Assembly: GCA_034925905.1 (NCBI GenBank)
Contig: JAYFRL010000001.1
Span: 23,967-87,966 of the forward strand
Length of the DNA stretch: 64,000 nt
Origin: JAYFRL01 sp034925905
GTDB lineage: Bacteria; Bacillota; Clostridia; Lachnospirales; Anaerotignaceae
Reading direction: 5' to 3'
Shown: positions 51,082 to 58,672 of the stretch, piece by piece
How positions within the stretch are numbered: the first letter of the stretch is position 1
Layout of the letters: each line of letters begins with the position of its first letter
The notes under the pieces: model-generated
The model's input: the letters and a program-made list of their open reading frames with translations, nothing else
Told to the model about the DNA's origin: nothing
The model's database searches: none
Position numbers and translations under genes: made by a program

Positions 51082-51327
51082 GTGGAAACAAGGATAGCTG
51101 TTATGGCAATAATAATATACAACAATGAGGCGGCAACGAAAATAAACGCCCTTTTGCATGAATATGGAAGCTATATCGTAGGCAGGATGGGCATTCCGTA
51201 TAAAAATAAAAACATATTTGTAATAAGCATTGTTTTAGATGCGCCAAACGACGTTATTGGCGCGCTTTCGGGCAAAATAGGACTTGTTTCGGAGGTAAGC
51301 GTTAAAACCGTATACTCCAAGGTATAA
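51082..51327 (+). CDS. TM1266-type iron-only hydrogenase system regulator
   Basis: Start GTG 51082, with TTGGAGGTG upstream, gives 81 residues. A longer frame from 51010 runs through the leader terminator. The fold is an ACT/NikR-like ferredoxin domain: ETRIAVMAIIIYNNEAATKINALLHEYGSYIVGRMGIPY and NIFVISIVLDAPNDVIGALSGKIGLVSEVSVKTVYSK match the TM1266 family, usually encoded with hydE, hydF and hydG. The name implies regulation but no mechanism is proven. About 150 bases lie between this gene and hydF. Confidence 0.88.
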   Translation: METRIAVMAIIIYNNEAATKINALLHEYGSYIVGRMGIPYKNKNIFVISIVLDAPNDVIGALSGKIGLVSEVSVKTVYSKV

Positions 51328-51479
51328 AATATAAAAACCATTATTAATAAGCCTGCCCTTGCCCAAATACACTTGCGGCGCTTAAAAATTCTTGAAGCCT
51401 ATGCAGGCAAAAATACCCGGCATATTAAAGACAATTAAATCCGGCAAAATAGATTTGAGATTTTAAGGAGATGGAATTA

Positions 51480-52676
51480 TTGACTAAAACATTAAACGAA
51501 ACCCCGAACGCAAACAGGCTGCACATAGGCTTTTTTGGCAAGCGCAACAGTGGCAAATCCTCACTTATAAACGCTTTCACGGGGCAAAATGTTTCTATTG
51601 TTTCGGATATAGCCGGAACAACAACAGATCCGGTGTATAAAGCTATGGAAATTCATGGTATCGGCGCATGCGTGCTTATAGACACAGCAGGCTTTGACGA
51701 TATAGGTGAGCTTGGGCTTATAAGGGTTGAAAGAACAAAGCTTGCAGCCCAAAAATCAGATATTGCGGTTATAGTTTTCTCGGATACCGATATTGAAAAA
51801 GAGCTTTTATGGTATAAGCACTTCAAGGATAAAAGTACCGCAATTGTAACGGTTATAGCAAAAAGCGACGAAATAAAGGATTTAGAACTGCTTAAAAACC
51901 TTATAACCAAAAAAACAGGCATAGAACCCATTATAACAAACGCTCTTGACAAAACAGGCATAAGCTCTCTTAAAGAGGCTCTTATAAGAAGCATACCCGA
52001 AGGCTATGGAAAACACAGCATAACAGGCGCTCTTGTTTCCGAAGGGGACATGGTGCTTTTGGTTATGCCGCAGGATATTCAAGCTCCCGAGGGAAGGCTT
52101 ATCCTGCCGCAGGTGCAGACAATCCGCGATCTGTTGGACAACAAATGCCTTATTTTAAGCTGTACAACAAATGCTCTGCCGGAAGCCTTAGCTTCGCTTA
52201 AAGCTCCGCCGAAGCTTATAATAACGGATTCACAGGTTTTTAGAAAGGTATACGACCAAAAGCCAAAAGAAAGCATGCTTACCTCGTTTTCGGTTCTCTT
52301 TGCCGCGCATAAGGGCGACCTCCCATACTATGCCGAAAGCGCAAAAGCTATCGATTCCTTAAACGAAAATTCAAGGGTGCTTATAGCAGAATGCTGTTCA
52401 CATGCCCCGCTTGCGGAAGACATAGGTCGCGAAAAAATCCCTAATATGCTGCGCTCGCGCTTTGGAAACCTGAAGGTTGACGTTGTAAGCGGCACAGATT
52501 TCCCTGAGGATCTTAAAAAATATGATTTGATAATCCAATGCGGAGCGTGCATGTTCAACAGAAAATATGTTATTTCAAGGATAGACCGCGCAAAGACGCA
52601 AGGCGTGCCTATGTCCAACTACGGCGTGGTTATAGCGCATTTAAGCGGCATACTTGAGCATGTGTCAATGCCTTAA
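51480..52676 (+). CDS. hydF: [FeFe]-hydrogenase H-cluster maturation GTPase
   Basis: I prefer TTG 51480, 9 bases after AAGGAG, giving 398 residues. The ATG at 51471 abuts the ribosome binding site. The GTPase domain shows GKRNSGKSS (P-loop), SDIAGTTTDPV (switch I) and DTAGFDD (G3). The C-terminal cluster domain has ECCSHAPLAEDIG and QCGACMFNRKYV, matching the Cys-x-His...Cys-x-x-Cys pattern that binds the [4Fe-4S] and carries the di-iron precursor. HydF assembles the H-cluster with HydE and HydG, neither of which is in the window. Confidence 0.95.
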   Translation: MTKTLNETPNANRLHIGFFGKRNSGKSSLINAFTGQNVSIVSDIAGTTTDPVYKAMEIHGIGACVLIDTAGFDDIGELGLIRVERTKLAAQKSDIAVIVFSDTDIEKELLWYKHFKDKSTAIVTVIAKSDEIKDLELLKNLITKKTGIEPIITNALDKTGISSLKEALIRSIPEGYGKHSITGALVSEGDMVLLVMPQDIQAPEGRLILPQVQTIRDLLDNKCLILSCTTNALPEALASLKAPPKLIITDSQVFRKVYDQKPKESMLTSFSVLFAAHKGDLPYYAESAKAIDSLNENSRVLIAECCSHAPLAEDIGREKIPNMLRSRFGNLKVDVVSGTDFPEDLKKYDLIIQCGACMFNRKYVISRIDRAKTQGVPMSNYGVVIAHLSGILEHVSMP

Positions 52677-52747
52677 AGCTTTAAAATTTAAGGCAGTAAC
52701 TTTTTACATACTTTCCTCCCAAAAGTATATAAAAATCCCATACCTTT

Positions 52748-52786
52748 AAAAAATCGGTCCGGGTTAATAACCCGGACCGATTTTTT
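52748..52786 (+). terminator. hydF terminator
   Basis: TCGGTCCGGGTT and AACCCGGACCGA form a perfect stem with an AAT-type loop, with an A run before and six T after. Confidence 0.95.
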
Positions 52787-52931
52787 GGGATTTTAGCAAT
52801 ATGTGTAAAAAATAGAAATTTAAGCCAAAACTTTATTCATTATTTTGTCTTATTTTAAAAACATTTGTTAGACATATCAATTATAAAATGATAGAATTCT
52901 TTTAACATACCAATGTATAAGGAGAGATACA

Positions 52932-53810
52932 ATGAAACCAATAAAAAGCTATCATGTTTATGCTCTAACGACCATAATTTTATGGTCTTCCGCTTTTATG
53001 CTCTCAAAGCTTTCAATGAAAAGTTTTTCAGCATATTCATTAGGTTTTTTAAGGTATTTCTTTGCTTCCCTTATACTCATCGCCATTGCAATAAAAAACA
53101 AAATAGGTCTGCCGGATAAAAAAGACCTGCCTGTTATATTTTTTTCAGGGTTTACAGGCTTTTTTACATACATGATAGCCTTTAACATAGGCAATTCCCT
53201 TGTTTCTTCCGCCACAGCAAGCATAATCCTTGCGATAGCCCCTATTTTGGCAGCCGTTTTTGCAAGGATAGCTTATAAAGACAAGCTTAAAACCTATCAA
53301 TGGATATCCATAGGCATAGAATTTGCCGGCATATTGGCACTTACGCTTTTAAACGGAGTTTTTTCCATAAACAAAGGCGTTTTGTGGATGATATCAGCCG
53401 CAATTCTTTTGGGGCTTTTTAATGTTACCCAGAAAAAAATCGTAAATAAATATAGCTCTATAGCCACAACAACATATACCATAGTTGCAGGAACAATACT
53501 CCTTGCCGTTTTTGCGCCCAACGCAATTTCAGAAATGAGAGTTGCCCAGCCTTCGCATATATTATACGTAATTTTACTTAGCATATTTCCGAGCGTTTTG
53601 GCTTACCTTTCATGGGCAAAAGCTTTTTCTCTTGCCGAAAAAACGCCTTATGTAACAAATTATATGTTTACAACTCCGTTTTTTGCTACCCTTATAGGAT
53701 TTATTGTAGGTAAAGAAATTCCCGGCAAGGAAACAATAATAGGCGGAAGCATAATCTTATCCGGGATACTCCTGTTTAACAAAGAAAACCTTAAACGCGG
53801 CGAAAAATAA
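52932..53810 (+). CDS. EamA/DMT family transporter
   Basis: A 292-residue membrane protein with ten hydrophobic segments arranged as two EamA repeats. The first begins TTIILWSSAFMLSKLSMKSFSAYSLGFLRYFFASLIL and the second GVLWMISAAILLGLFNVTQKKIV. PSVLAYLSWAKAFSLAEKTPYVTNYMFTTPFFATLIGFIV is conserved in the RhaT/YdcZ-like permease group. These usually export amino acids, nucleosides or similar metabolites. The substrate is unknown. Monocistronic, AAGGAGAG before the ATG. Confidence 0.88.
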   Translation: MKPIKSYHVYALTTIILWSSAFMLSKLSMKSFSAYSLGFLRYFFASLILIAIAIKNKIGLPDKKDLPVIFFSGFTGFFTYMIAFNIGNSLVSSATASIILAIAPILAAVFARIAYKDKLKTYQWISIGIEFAGILALTLLNGVFSINKGVLWMISAAILLGLFNVTQKKIVNKYSSIATTTYTIVAGTILLAVFAPNAISEMRVAQPSHILYVILLSIFPSVLAYLSWAKAFSLAEKTPYVTNYMFTTPFFATLIGFIVGKEIPGKETIIGGSIILSGILLFNKENLKRGEK

Positions 53811-53839
53811 TTGACACACCTTTATTCAGATGATATACT
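53811..53839 (+). promoter_or_regulatory. tRNA-Ser promoter
   Basis: TTGACA (53811-53816) and TATACT (53834-53839) are 17 bp apart. The -35 begins directly after the stop codon of the EamA gene. Confidence 0.85.
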
Positions 53840-53859
53840 GTTCCTTGCAGTAAGCCTTT

Positions 53860-53947
53860 GGAGAAGTACTCAAGTGGCTGAAGAGGCGCCCCTGCTAAGG
53901 GTGTAGGTCGTTAACGCGGCGCGAGGGTTCAAATCCCTCCTTCTCCG
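53860..53947 (+). tRNA. tRNA-Ser (anticodon GCU)
   Basis: An 88-nt class II tRNA. Acceptor GGAGAAG pairs with CTTCTCC and a G discriminator follows. The anticodon stem has the loop CTGCTAA with anticodon GCT, a long variable arm follows, and the T arm is GAGGGTTCAAATCCCTC. No CCA is encoded. A hairpin at about 53958-54003 with a T run ends the transcript. It borders the degraded accessory region, and tRNA-Ser genes are common integration targets. Confidence 0.97.
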
Positions 53948-53957
53948 TTTTCTGCGT

Positions 53958-54004
53958 AAGCTTTGAAAATGCTGGGTTCCCCAGTAAATTCAAGGCTTTT
54001 TTAT
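53958..54004 (+). terminator. tRNA-Ser terminator
   Basis: AAGCTTTGAA and TTCAAGGCTT pair across an inner CTGGGTTCCCCAG hairpin, followed by a T run. Confidence 0.7.
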
Positions 54005-54124
54005 GCTTTTTCGATTTAAAATATATTAAATAAAAAGATGTCAAAAAGGGTGTCGACTCTTGCAAATTAAAAAGCCCTTCAAAAGGAGGGCGATTTCTAT
54101 ACTCTAATTCTTATGGCTCATATT

Positions 54125-54295
54125 TTACCCATGTTTATATGTTGAAAAGTCAAAATCAAATCCTACTATATGTAAAATATTTGATTGTTGGCTATCATCA
54201 TCAAATTTTACTGACAGTTCAGGAAAAAAGTTGAATTGAACCTTCGCCTCATCTGGATAAATTACGATTTGGTTTATGCAATGTCGGTTACCTGT
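54125..54295 (-). pseudogene. C-terminal fragment of a probable site-specific recombinase
   Basis: Reading leftward from 54295, 56 codons are open to a TAA at 54125. They include HCINQIVIYPDEAKVQFNF, which resembles the final beta-strand block of large serine recombinases of Firmicutes (pattern I-I-YPD--V-F-F). No catalytic N-terminal part is present; the frame is closed by a stop just upstream. Its place 180 bases from tRNA-Ser fits an old integrated element. The family assignment is from pattern memory and is tentative. Confidence 0.45.
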
Positions 54296-54405
54296 TTAAT
54301 GCTTTTCAGATTACCTGGCTTACCTAGAATAAAATTTGAAAAGTTTTAACACAAAAATTAAAGCACAAAAAAATAAGCTCCGTCTGATGGTGGGGCTTTA
54401 TCATT

Positions 54406-54734
54406 TTGATAATTATTGCATTGTCAATGGCTGAAATTAGATGTAAAATAAAGGGAAATATTAGAAAAAAGTATAATGTTGCTGTGCAATTAACGAATGC
54501 TGAATTGAAAGTATTATATGCTTATTACAAAGGTGGGGGTATGTATAGTGAGAAGAAAAACTATGGAGTGTCAACCACTGATGAATTAAAAGAAATTATT
54601 GAAAAGCTAAAAACCATATCCGCAATTGAATACAGTAGTTATAACTTTACTAAGGATCGGTCATAAAGTTTGGCAATGATGCTGTCATATCTGCTTATGG
54701 AAAACAATTGCTGCGTGAAGCCGGAATGATATAA
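54406..54734 (+). pseudogene. Unrecognised, probably frameshifted gene fragment
   Basis: The first frame (54406-54666; internal ATG 54427) encodes about 80-86 residues including VQLTNAELKVLYAYYKGGG and STTDELKEIIEKLKTISAIEYSSYNFTKDRS. No ribosome binding site is near either start. Immediately after its stop another frame (54666-54734) reads FGNDAVISAYGKQLLREAGMI, which looks like its continuation after a frameshift. I do not recognise the family. Codon use is more AT-rich than in neighbouring core genes, consistent with transferred DNA. Confidence 0.45.
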
Positions 54735-54765
54735 TTGTTCCTTCTAAACACGCATAAAACTGTAA

Positions 54766-54930
54766 TATGCCTATGCTTCTCTTAAAGAATATTATGATGC
54801 CTGCCTTACATTAACGAATCTTGCAATAAACCCAACCGGAAGTTTACAGGCATATTTTAGTAACTTTAATTCAGCAGACACAGTTGTATCTAATTGTTAT
54901 CAATCTATGCAGATTTACGTTAATAAATAA
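54766..54930 (+). pseudogene. C-terminal gene fragment, unrecognised
   Basis: Fifty-four residues are open without a start codon, from just after a stop at 54763 to TAA 54928-54930. The peptide reads YAYASLKEYYDACLTLTNLA, then NPTGSLQAYFSNFNSADTVV, and ends with YQSMQIYVNK. It has the look of the end of a real protein. It is part of the debris between tRNA-Ser and the cas genes. Confidence 0.45.
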
Positions 54931-54966
54931 CAAATGATGTTATACCTGTTTGGAGGGGAGAGCATT

Positions 54967-55149
54967 ATGAACGATGATTACGGTTACTTTGGCAAAGGAA
55001 TAGACGGTTATGTTCATTATATGCAATCTTTTAATGATAACTTTGGGAAAAGCGGTGGGGGTAAGCGTCCGCCAAAAAGCGGGTGTTTAATGCAGATTGT
55101 AGGTGTTATTGCGGTTGTAGTGGTTACTATTTGGTTTATTACCTTCTAA
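54967..55149 (+). CDS. Small single-pass membrane protein, unknown
   Basis: From ATG 54967, with GGAGGGGAGAG directly upstream, 60 residues. Residues 1-40 are polar with Gly, Tyr and Asp (YGYFGKGIDGYVHYMQSFND) and a basic KRPPKSGC turn. Residues 41-59 form one membrane helix, LMQIVGVIAVVVVTIWFITF. The topology suggests an N-terminal cytoplasmic or surface tail. No family known to me. The good ribosome binding site makes it more credible than its neighbours. Confidence 0.6.
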   Translation: MNDDYGYFGKGIDGYVHYMQSFNDNFGKSGGGKRPPKSGCLMQIVGVIAVVVVTIWFITF

Positions 55150-55175
55150 TTATTTTTTAAAAAAAAGCTGATATT

Positions 55176-55434
55176 ATGAAGATATGTCCTATATGTGAAA
55201 AAATATCCCCTAATAAATCTGATGTATGCAATACATGCAATGTACCACTAGAAAAATTAATTAGTAAAGAATCAAAACAGTACTTAGATACTTCATCTGA
55301 TAGATTTAAAGCATTTGAAGAGTTAATTGCACTAATTAGCTTTTTTTTTAATATTTGGAAATTTGAGTGTATTTATTACATTTGCAAGTATTACTGTTGG
55401 GCTAACAGGCGTATGTATATCTATGCAACTGTAA
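55176..55434 (+). pseudogene. Zinc-ribbon membrane protein, frameshifted at a T run
   Basis: It begins MKICPICEKISPNKSDVCNTCNVPLEKLI, a two-CxxC zinc ribbon, then a polar stretch to ELIALISFFF. At the run of nine T (about 55343-55351) the reading leaves the hydrophobic frame. The adjacent frame continues as IFGNLSVFITFASITVGLTG, a plausible membrane helix, to TAA 55432-55434. The intact gene would encode a zinc-ribbon plus one or two membrane helices. The break may be real, a phase-variable slip or a sequencing error. Another fragment (IVFVKDYYENEIIGDLFKYELIE, to about 55512) lies just downstream. Confidence 0.55.
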
Positions 55435-55568
55435 ATAAACTTGATCGTCTTTGTGAAGGATTATTATGAAAATGAAATTATTGGTGATTTATTTAAGTAT
55501 GAATTGATTGAATAATTAATAAAAATTATAAACAATATAATTATCTCTTAAAATAGGCATACAATTTA

Positions 55569-55600
55569 AAGACCTCCGTTAATTTGGAGGTCTTTTCTTA
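55569..55600 (+). terminator. Terminator before the cas operon
   Basis: AAAGACCTCC and GGAGGTCTTTT pair around GTTAATTT, followed by TTCTT. It separates the debris region from cas3. An extended -10 promoter, TATGGTATAAT (about 55682-55692), lies between it and cas3. Confidence 0.8.
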
Positions 55601-55780
55601 TGCCAAGCACACTGCGTTATGGCGTAATCCCGTATTTTTCAATGAAAAAATATTTTCGAAACCAAAATATTTTTGTAAAAATATGGTATAATAATAAACA
55701 TATTGTGGAATGTTCATTCCTAACAGTCTTGTCAAAAAATCATCATATTCCCTATTTTATACATGTATGGAGAGATATTT

Positions 55781-57955
55781 ATGATATGTATTGCGCATAC
55801 AAAAGACGGTCAAAACTTTATAAGCGAAGAAGAATCTCAAACCCTTGAAACCCATCTTTTAAACGTGGCAACATATGCCGAATGCTATGCCGAAGATTTC
55901 GGCGCAAAAGAGGCCGGAAGGCTTATAGGCTTATTGCATGACTACGGTAAATACAGTGAAGCTTTCCAGGAAAAAATAAGAGGGAAAACCATAAAGACTT
56001 CTCATGCAATGGCTGGTGCTTATTTAAACGATAAAAACGGTTCAAAAGATTTTATAAGGCATTTCTACGGCCTTCTTATAGCCAGCCATCATACTGGCAT
56101 GTATGATTTTAATCCAAGTGAAAATGGCTACGATTCCAAATTAAAAATGTTCCAACCGGGACCATTTCATGAACCGGACACGAGTATTTTACAACTTATA
56201 CCTTCTCAAGTTTCACATAAATGCTTCAAACCTACCAAACATAAAAAACAAATCTCCTTCGCCATTGCTCTTTACTTGAAAATGCTCTTTTCTTCATTGG
56301 TTGATGCTGACTACACAGATACTGAAGAATTTTGTTCCGGTATAAAACGACAGCCGATTCCTTATTCCATCGATCATTTATACGAATTATTATCCGGCAG
56401 GATGCCCCAAAATGACGGAAAATATATAAACAACATCAGAGCAGGTATTTTGAAAAACTGCCTTGAGCGTGCAGAAGACCCACAAGGATTATTTTCCCTC
56501 ACTGTTCCAACAGGGGGAGGCAAAACGATTTCTTCATTAGCCTTTGCTCTTAAGCATGCCAAAAATCATAATTTATCAAGAATTATTTATGTAATCCCAT
56601 ACACCAGCATAATTGAACAAAATGCAAAAGTGTTTAAAGAATTAATCGGAGAAGATTACGTACTTGAACATCATAGCAATATTTTACATGATAGCGAAGA
56701 TTTTAGAAGCAGATGGGCAACAGAAAACTGGGATATTCCAATCACCGTAACAACAAATGTACAGTTTTTTGAATCTATTTTTTCAAATCGGCCTTCCCAA
56801 AACCGAAAATTACATAATATAGCAAATAGCGTCATAATTTTTGATGAAGCCCAGATGTTGCCTAAACAATACTTGTCCCCTTCTCTTTATGCAATCAGCG
56901 AACTGGTTGTTAATTACAAAGTTACGGCTGTGCTGTGCAGCGCAACACAACCTCGAATCACAAATTATATTTATAAAGATTTGCCTTTAAAGGAAATTAT
57001 TGAGAATCCTCTGGAACTAGCACAAAAATTAAAACGTGTCCGCTACCAAAACATTGGGGGAAAAAGTAATGAAGAAATTATTTCTTTGCTTTTGCAGCAT
57101 GAAAGCGGGCTTTTAATCGTAAATTCCCGCAGACATGCCTATACTTTGCAGCAAGAGCTAAAGAGCCGCTTTGATAACCAAGCTGTTAATTTATTCTGCC
57201 TGAGCACGCTTATTCCACCAATTGAGCGAAGTAAAAAAATAAGCGCCATAAAAGAAAAATTGCAAAATGGCGAACGTGTTTATGTGATTTCAACCCAGTT
57301 AATAGAGGCCGGCGTTGATATTGATTTCCCAATTGTTTTTCGGTGTATTTCAGGTATTGATTCTATTATTCAAGCAGGCGGCCGCGCAAACAGAGAAGGA
57401 AAGCACAGCCTGGGCTGCGTTTACGTTTTTGAATCTACAAGTGAAAGCGGGAAAACGCCCCGCTCCTTAGGAAATACGGCAAAAATTGCAAAGGAAGTTA
57501 TAGATAATCTTGGGGATAGAGCTTTTGAACTTGAAGGAATAGAAAAATATTTTGATATTTTATATTCTTCATCTTCGGAAAATGGCTTTTTAGATGAAAA
57601 AAATATATTGGATGAATTTGAGCTTGAAGCAAAAAAATTGAATTTTAAAACAGTATCAGATAAGTTTAAAATCATTGATGACAATAGCAGCAATATCATT
57701 ATTCCTCTTGACGAGGAGGCAAAAACCCTTGTGGCGCAATTAAGAGAAAATACCTTTAATCGAATGACAATAAGAAAACTGTCGCATTACAGCGTCTCTG
57801 TTTACTCAGGAGAATTTTTAAAACTCCAAAAAGAAAATGTAATAGAAAATATAAATGGCTCTTATGTGCTGAACAATTTGCACTATTATAAAAATGATAC
57901 GGGTTTAGAAGTTTTTTCAGGAGAAAACCTGAACGCAGAAAGTATGTTTTTATAA
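55781..57955 (+). CDS. cas3: CRISPR-associated helicase/nuclease Cas3 (type I-C)
   Basis: Start ATG 55781 (MICIAHTKDGQ) after GGAGAG, 724 residues. The upstream in-frame ATG at 55763 precedes that site. The N-terminal HD nuclease has HLLNVATYAECYA, LLHDYGKYSEAFQEK and SHAMAGAY. The SF2 helicase follows with PTGGGKTISSLAFAL (motif I), IFDEAQMLPKQYL (DEAH-like, here DEAQ), CSATQPRI and STQLIEAGVDIDFPIVFRC plus QAGGRANREG. It unwinds and shreds DNA recognised by the Cascade complex. It heads the cas operon. Confidence 0.96.
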   Translation: MICIAHTKDGQNFISEEESQTLETHLLNVATYAECYAEDFGAKEAGRLIGLLHDYGKYSEAFQEKIRGKTIKTSHAMAGAYLNDKNGSKDFIRHFYGLLIASHHTGMYDFNPSENGYDSKLKMFQPGPFHEPDTSILQLIPSQVSHKCFKPTKHKKQISFAIALYLKMLFSSLVDADYTDTEEFCSGIKRQPIPYSIDHLYELLSGRMPQNDGKYINNIRAGILKNCLERAEDPQGLFSLTVPTGGGKTISSLAFALKHAKNHNLSRIIYVIPYTSIIEQNAKVFKELIGEDYVLEHHSNILHDSEDFRSRWATENWDIPITVTTNVQFFESIFSNRPSQNRKLHNIANSVIIFDEAQMLPKQYLSPSLYAISELVVNYKVTAVLCSATQPRITNYIYKDLPLKEIIENPLELAQKLKRVRYQNIGGKSNEEIISLLLQHESGLLIVNSRRHAYTLQQELKSRFDNQAVNLFCLSTLIPPIERSKKISAIKEKLQNGERVYVISTQLIEAGVDIDFPIVFRCISGIDSIIQAGGRANREGKHSLGCVYVFESTSESGKTPRSLGNTAKIAKEVIDNLGDRAFELEGIEKYFDILYSSSSENGFLDEKNILDEFELEAKKLNFKTVSDKFKIIDDNSSNIIIPLDEEAKTLVAQLRENTFNRMTIRKLSHYSVSVYSGEFLKLQKENVIENINGSYVLNNLHYYKNDTGLEVFSGENLNAESMFL

Positions 57956-57991
57956 GGAAATAATTAGATTTATATACTAAGGAGGGATTAA

Positions 57992-58672
57992 ATGGGGTAC
58001 GGTATAAAGGTTAAGGTTTGGGGCGATTACGCTTGTTTTTCCCGCCCGGAATTGAAAGTGGAGCGTGTTAGTTACGATTTTATTACCCCTTCCGCCGCAA
58101 AAGGCATTTTAGAGGCAATTTACTGGAAACCCGCCATCAAGTGGCAAATCGACAAAATACACATCATAAACCCTATCAAATTTACAAACATGCGCCGCAA
58201 CGAAGTGCAAGAAGTAGCAAAATTACCTAACATAAAAAAATCAATGGAAAAGTCTGTGTGCTATGATATTTCTGCACCTGACATGAGACATCAACGTGCT
58301 GCAATGATTTTAAGAAATGTTGAATACGTTATAGAAGCTCATTTTGATATTAACATAAAAAACGCGGGCGAAACGGATACGCCCGAAAAACATTACAACA
58401 TAGCTATAAGACGGTTAAGGCAGGGACAATATTTTCAAAAGCCCTTTTTAGGAACAAGAGAGTTTCCCGCAAATTTTGAAATAATTGAAAAAGAAGAAGA
58501 TATCCCAAAAAGCCGGCTGGTTGGCGAGCAGGATTTTGGGTATATGCTGTGTGATATCAATTACCAGCTTGATTCCAAAAAAGAAAAAATAAGCGTATCC
58601 CCGACGTTTTTCAGAGCCGTTGCCATTAATGGAATTGTGGATTTAACAAAGGCTGGTGAAGTTGTGTCATGA
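57992..58672 (+). CDS. cas5c: Type I-C crRNA-processing protein Cas5c
   Basis: A 226-residue RAMP protein. GIKVKVWGDYACFSRPELKVERVSYDFITPSAAKGILEAIYWKP is the Cas5c/Cas5d N-terminus. In type I-C, which has no Cas6, Cas5c itself cleaves the repeat hairpin of pre-crRNA and stays bound to the 5' handle. MRHQRAAMILRNVEYVIEAHFD continues the fold. AAGGAGGGATTAA before the ATG. It overlaps cas8c by 4 bases. Confidence 0.95.
   Translation: MGYGIKVKVWGDYACFSRPELKVERVSYDFITPSAAKGILEAIYWKPAIKWQIDKIHIINPIKFTNMRRNEVQEVAKLPNIKKSMEKSVCYDISAPDMRHQRAAMILRNVEYVIEAHFDINIKNAGETDTPEKHYNIAIRRLRQGQYFQKPFLGTREFPANFEIIEKEEDIPKSRLVGEQDFGYMLCDINYQLDSKKEKISVSPTFFRAVAINGIVDLTKAGEVVS

Noticed and set aside
53950..55780. 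A new defence system next to the CRISPR locus
   Set aside because: The region was read in all frames. It holds only fragments, one small membrane protein and a broken zinc-ribbon gene, with no nuclease, ATPase or toxin-like domain visible.
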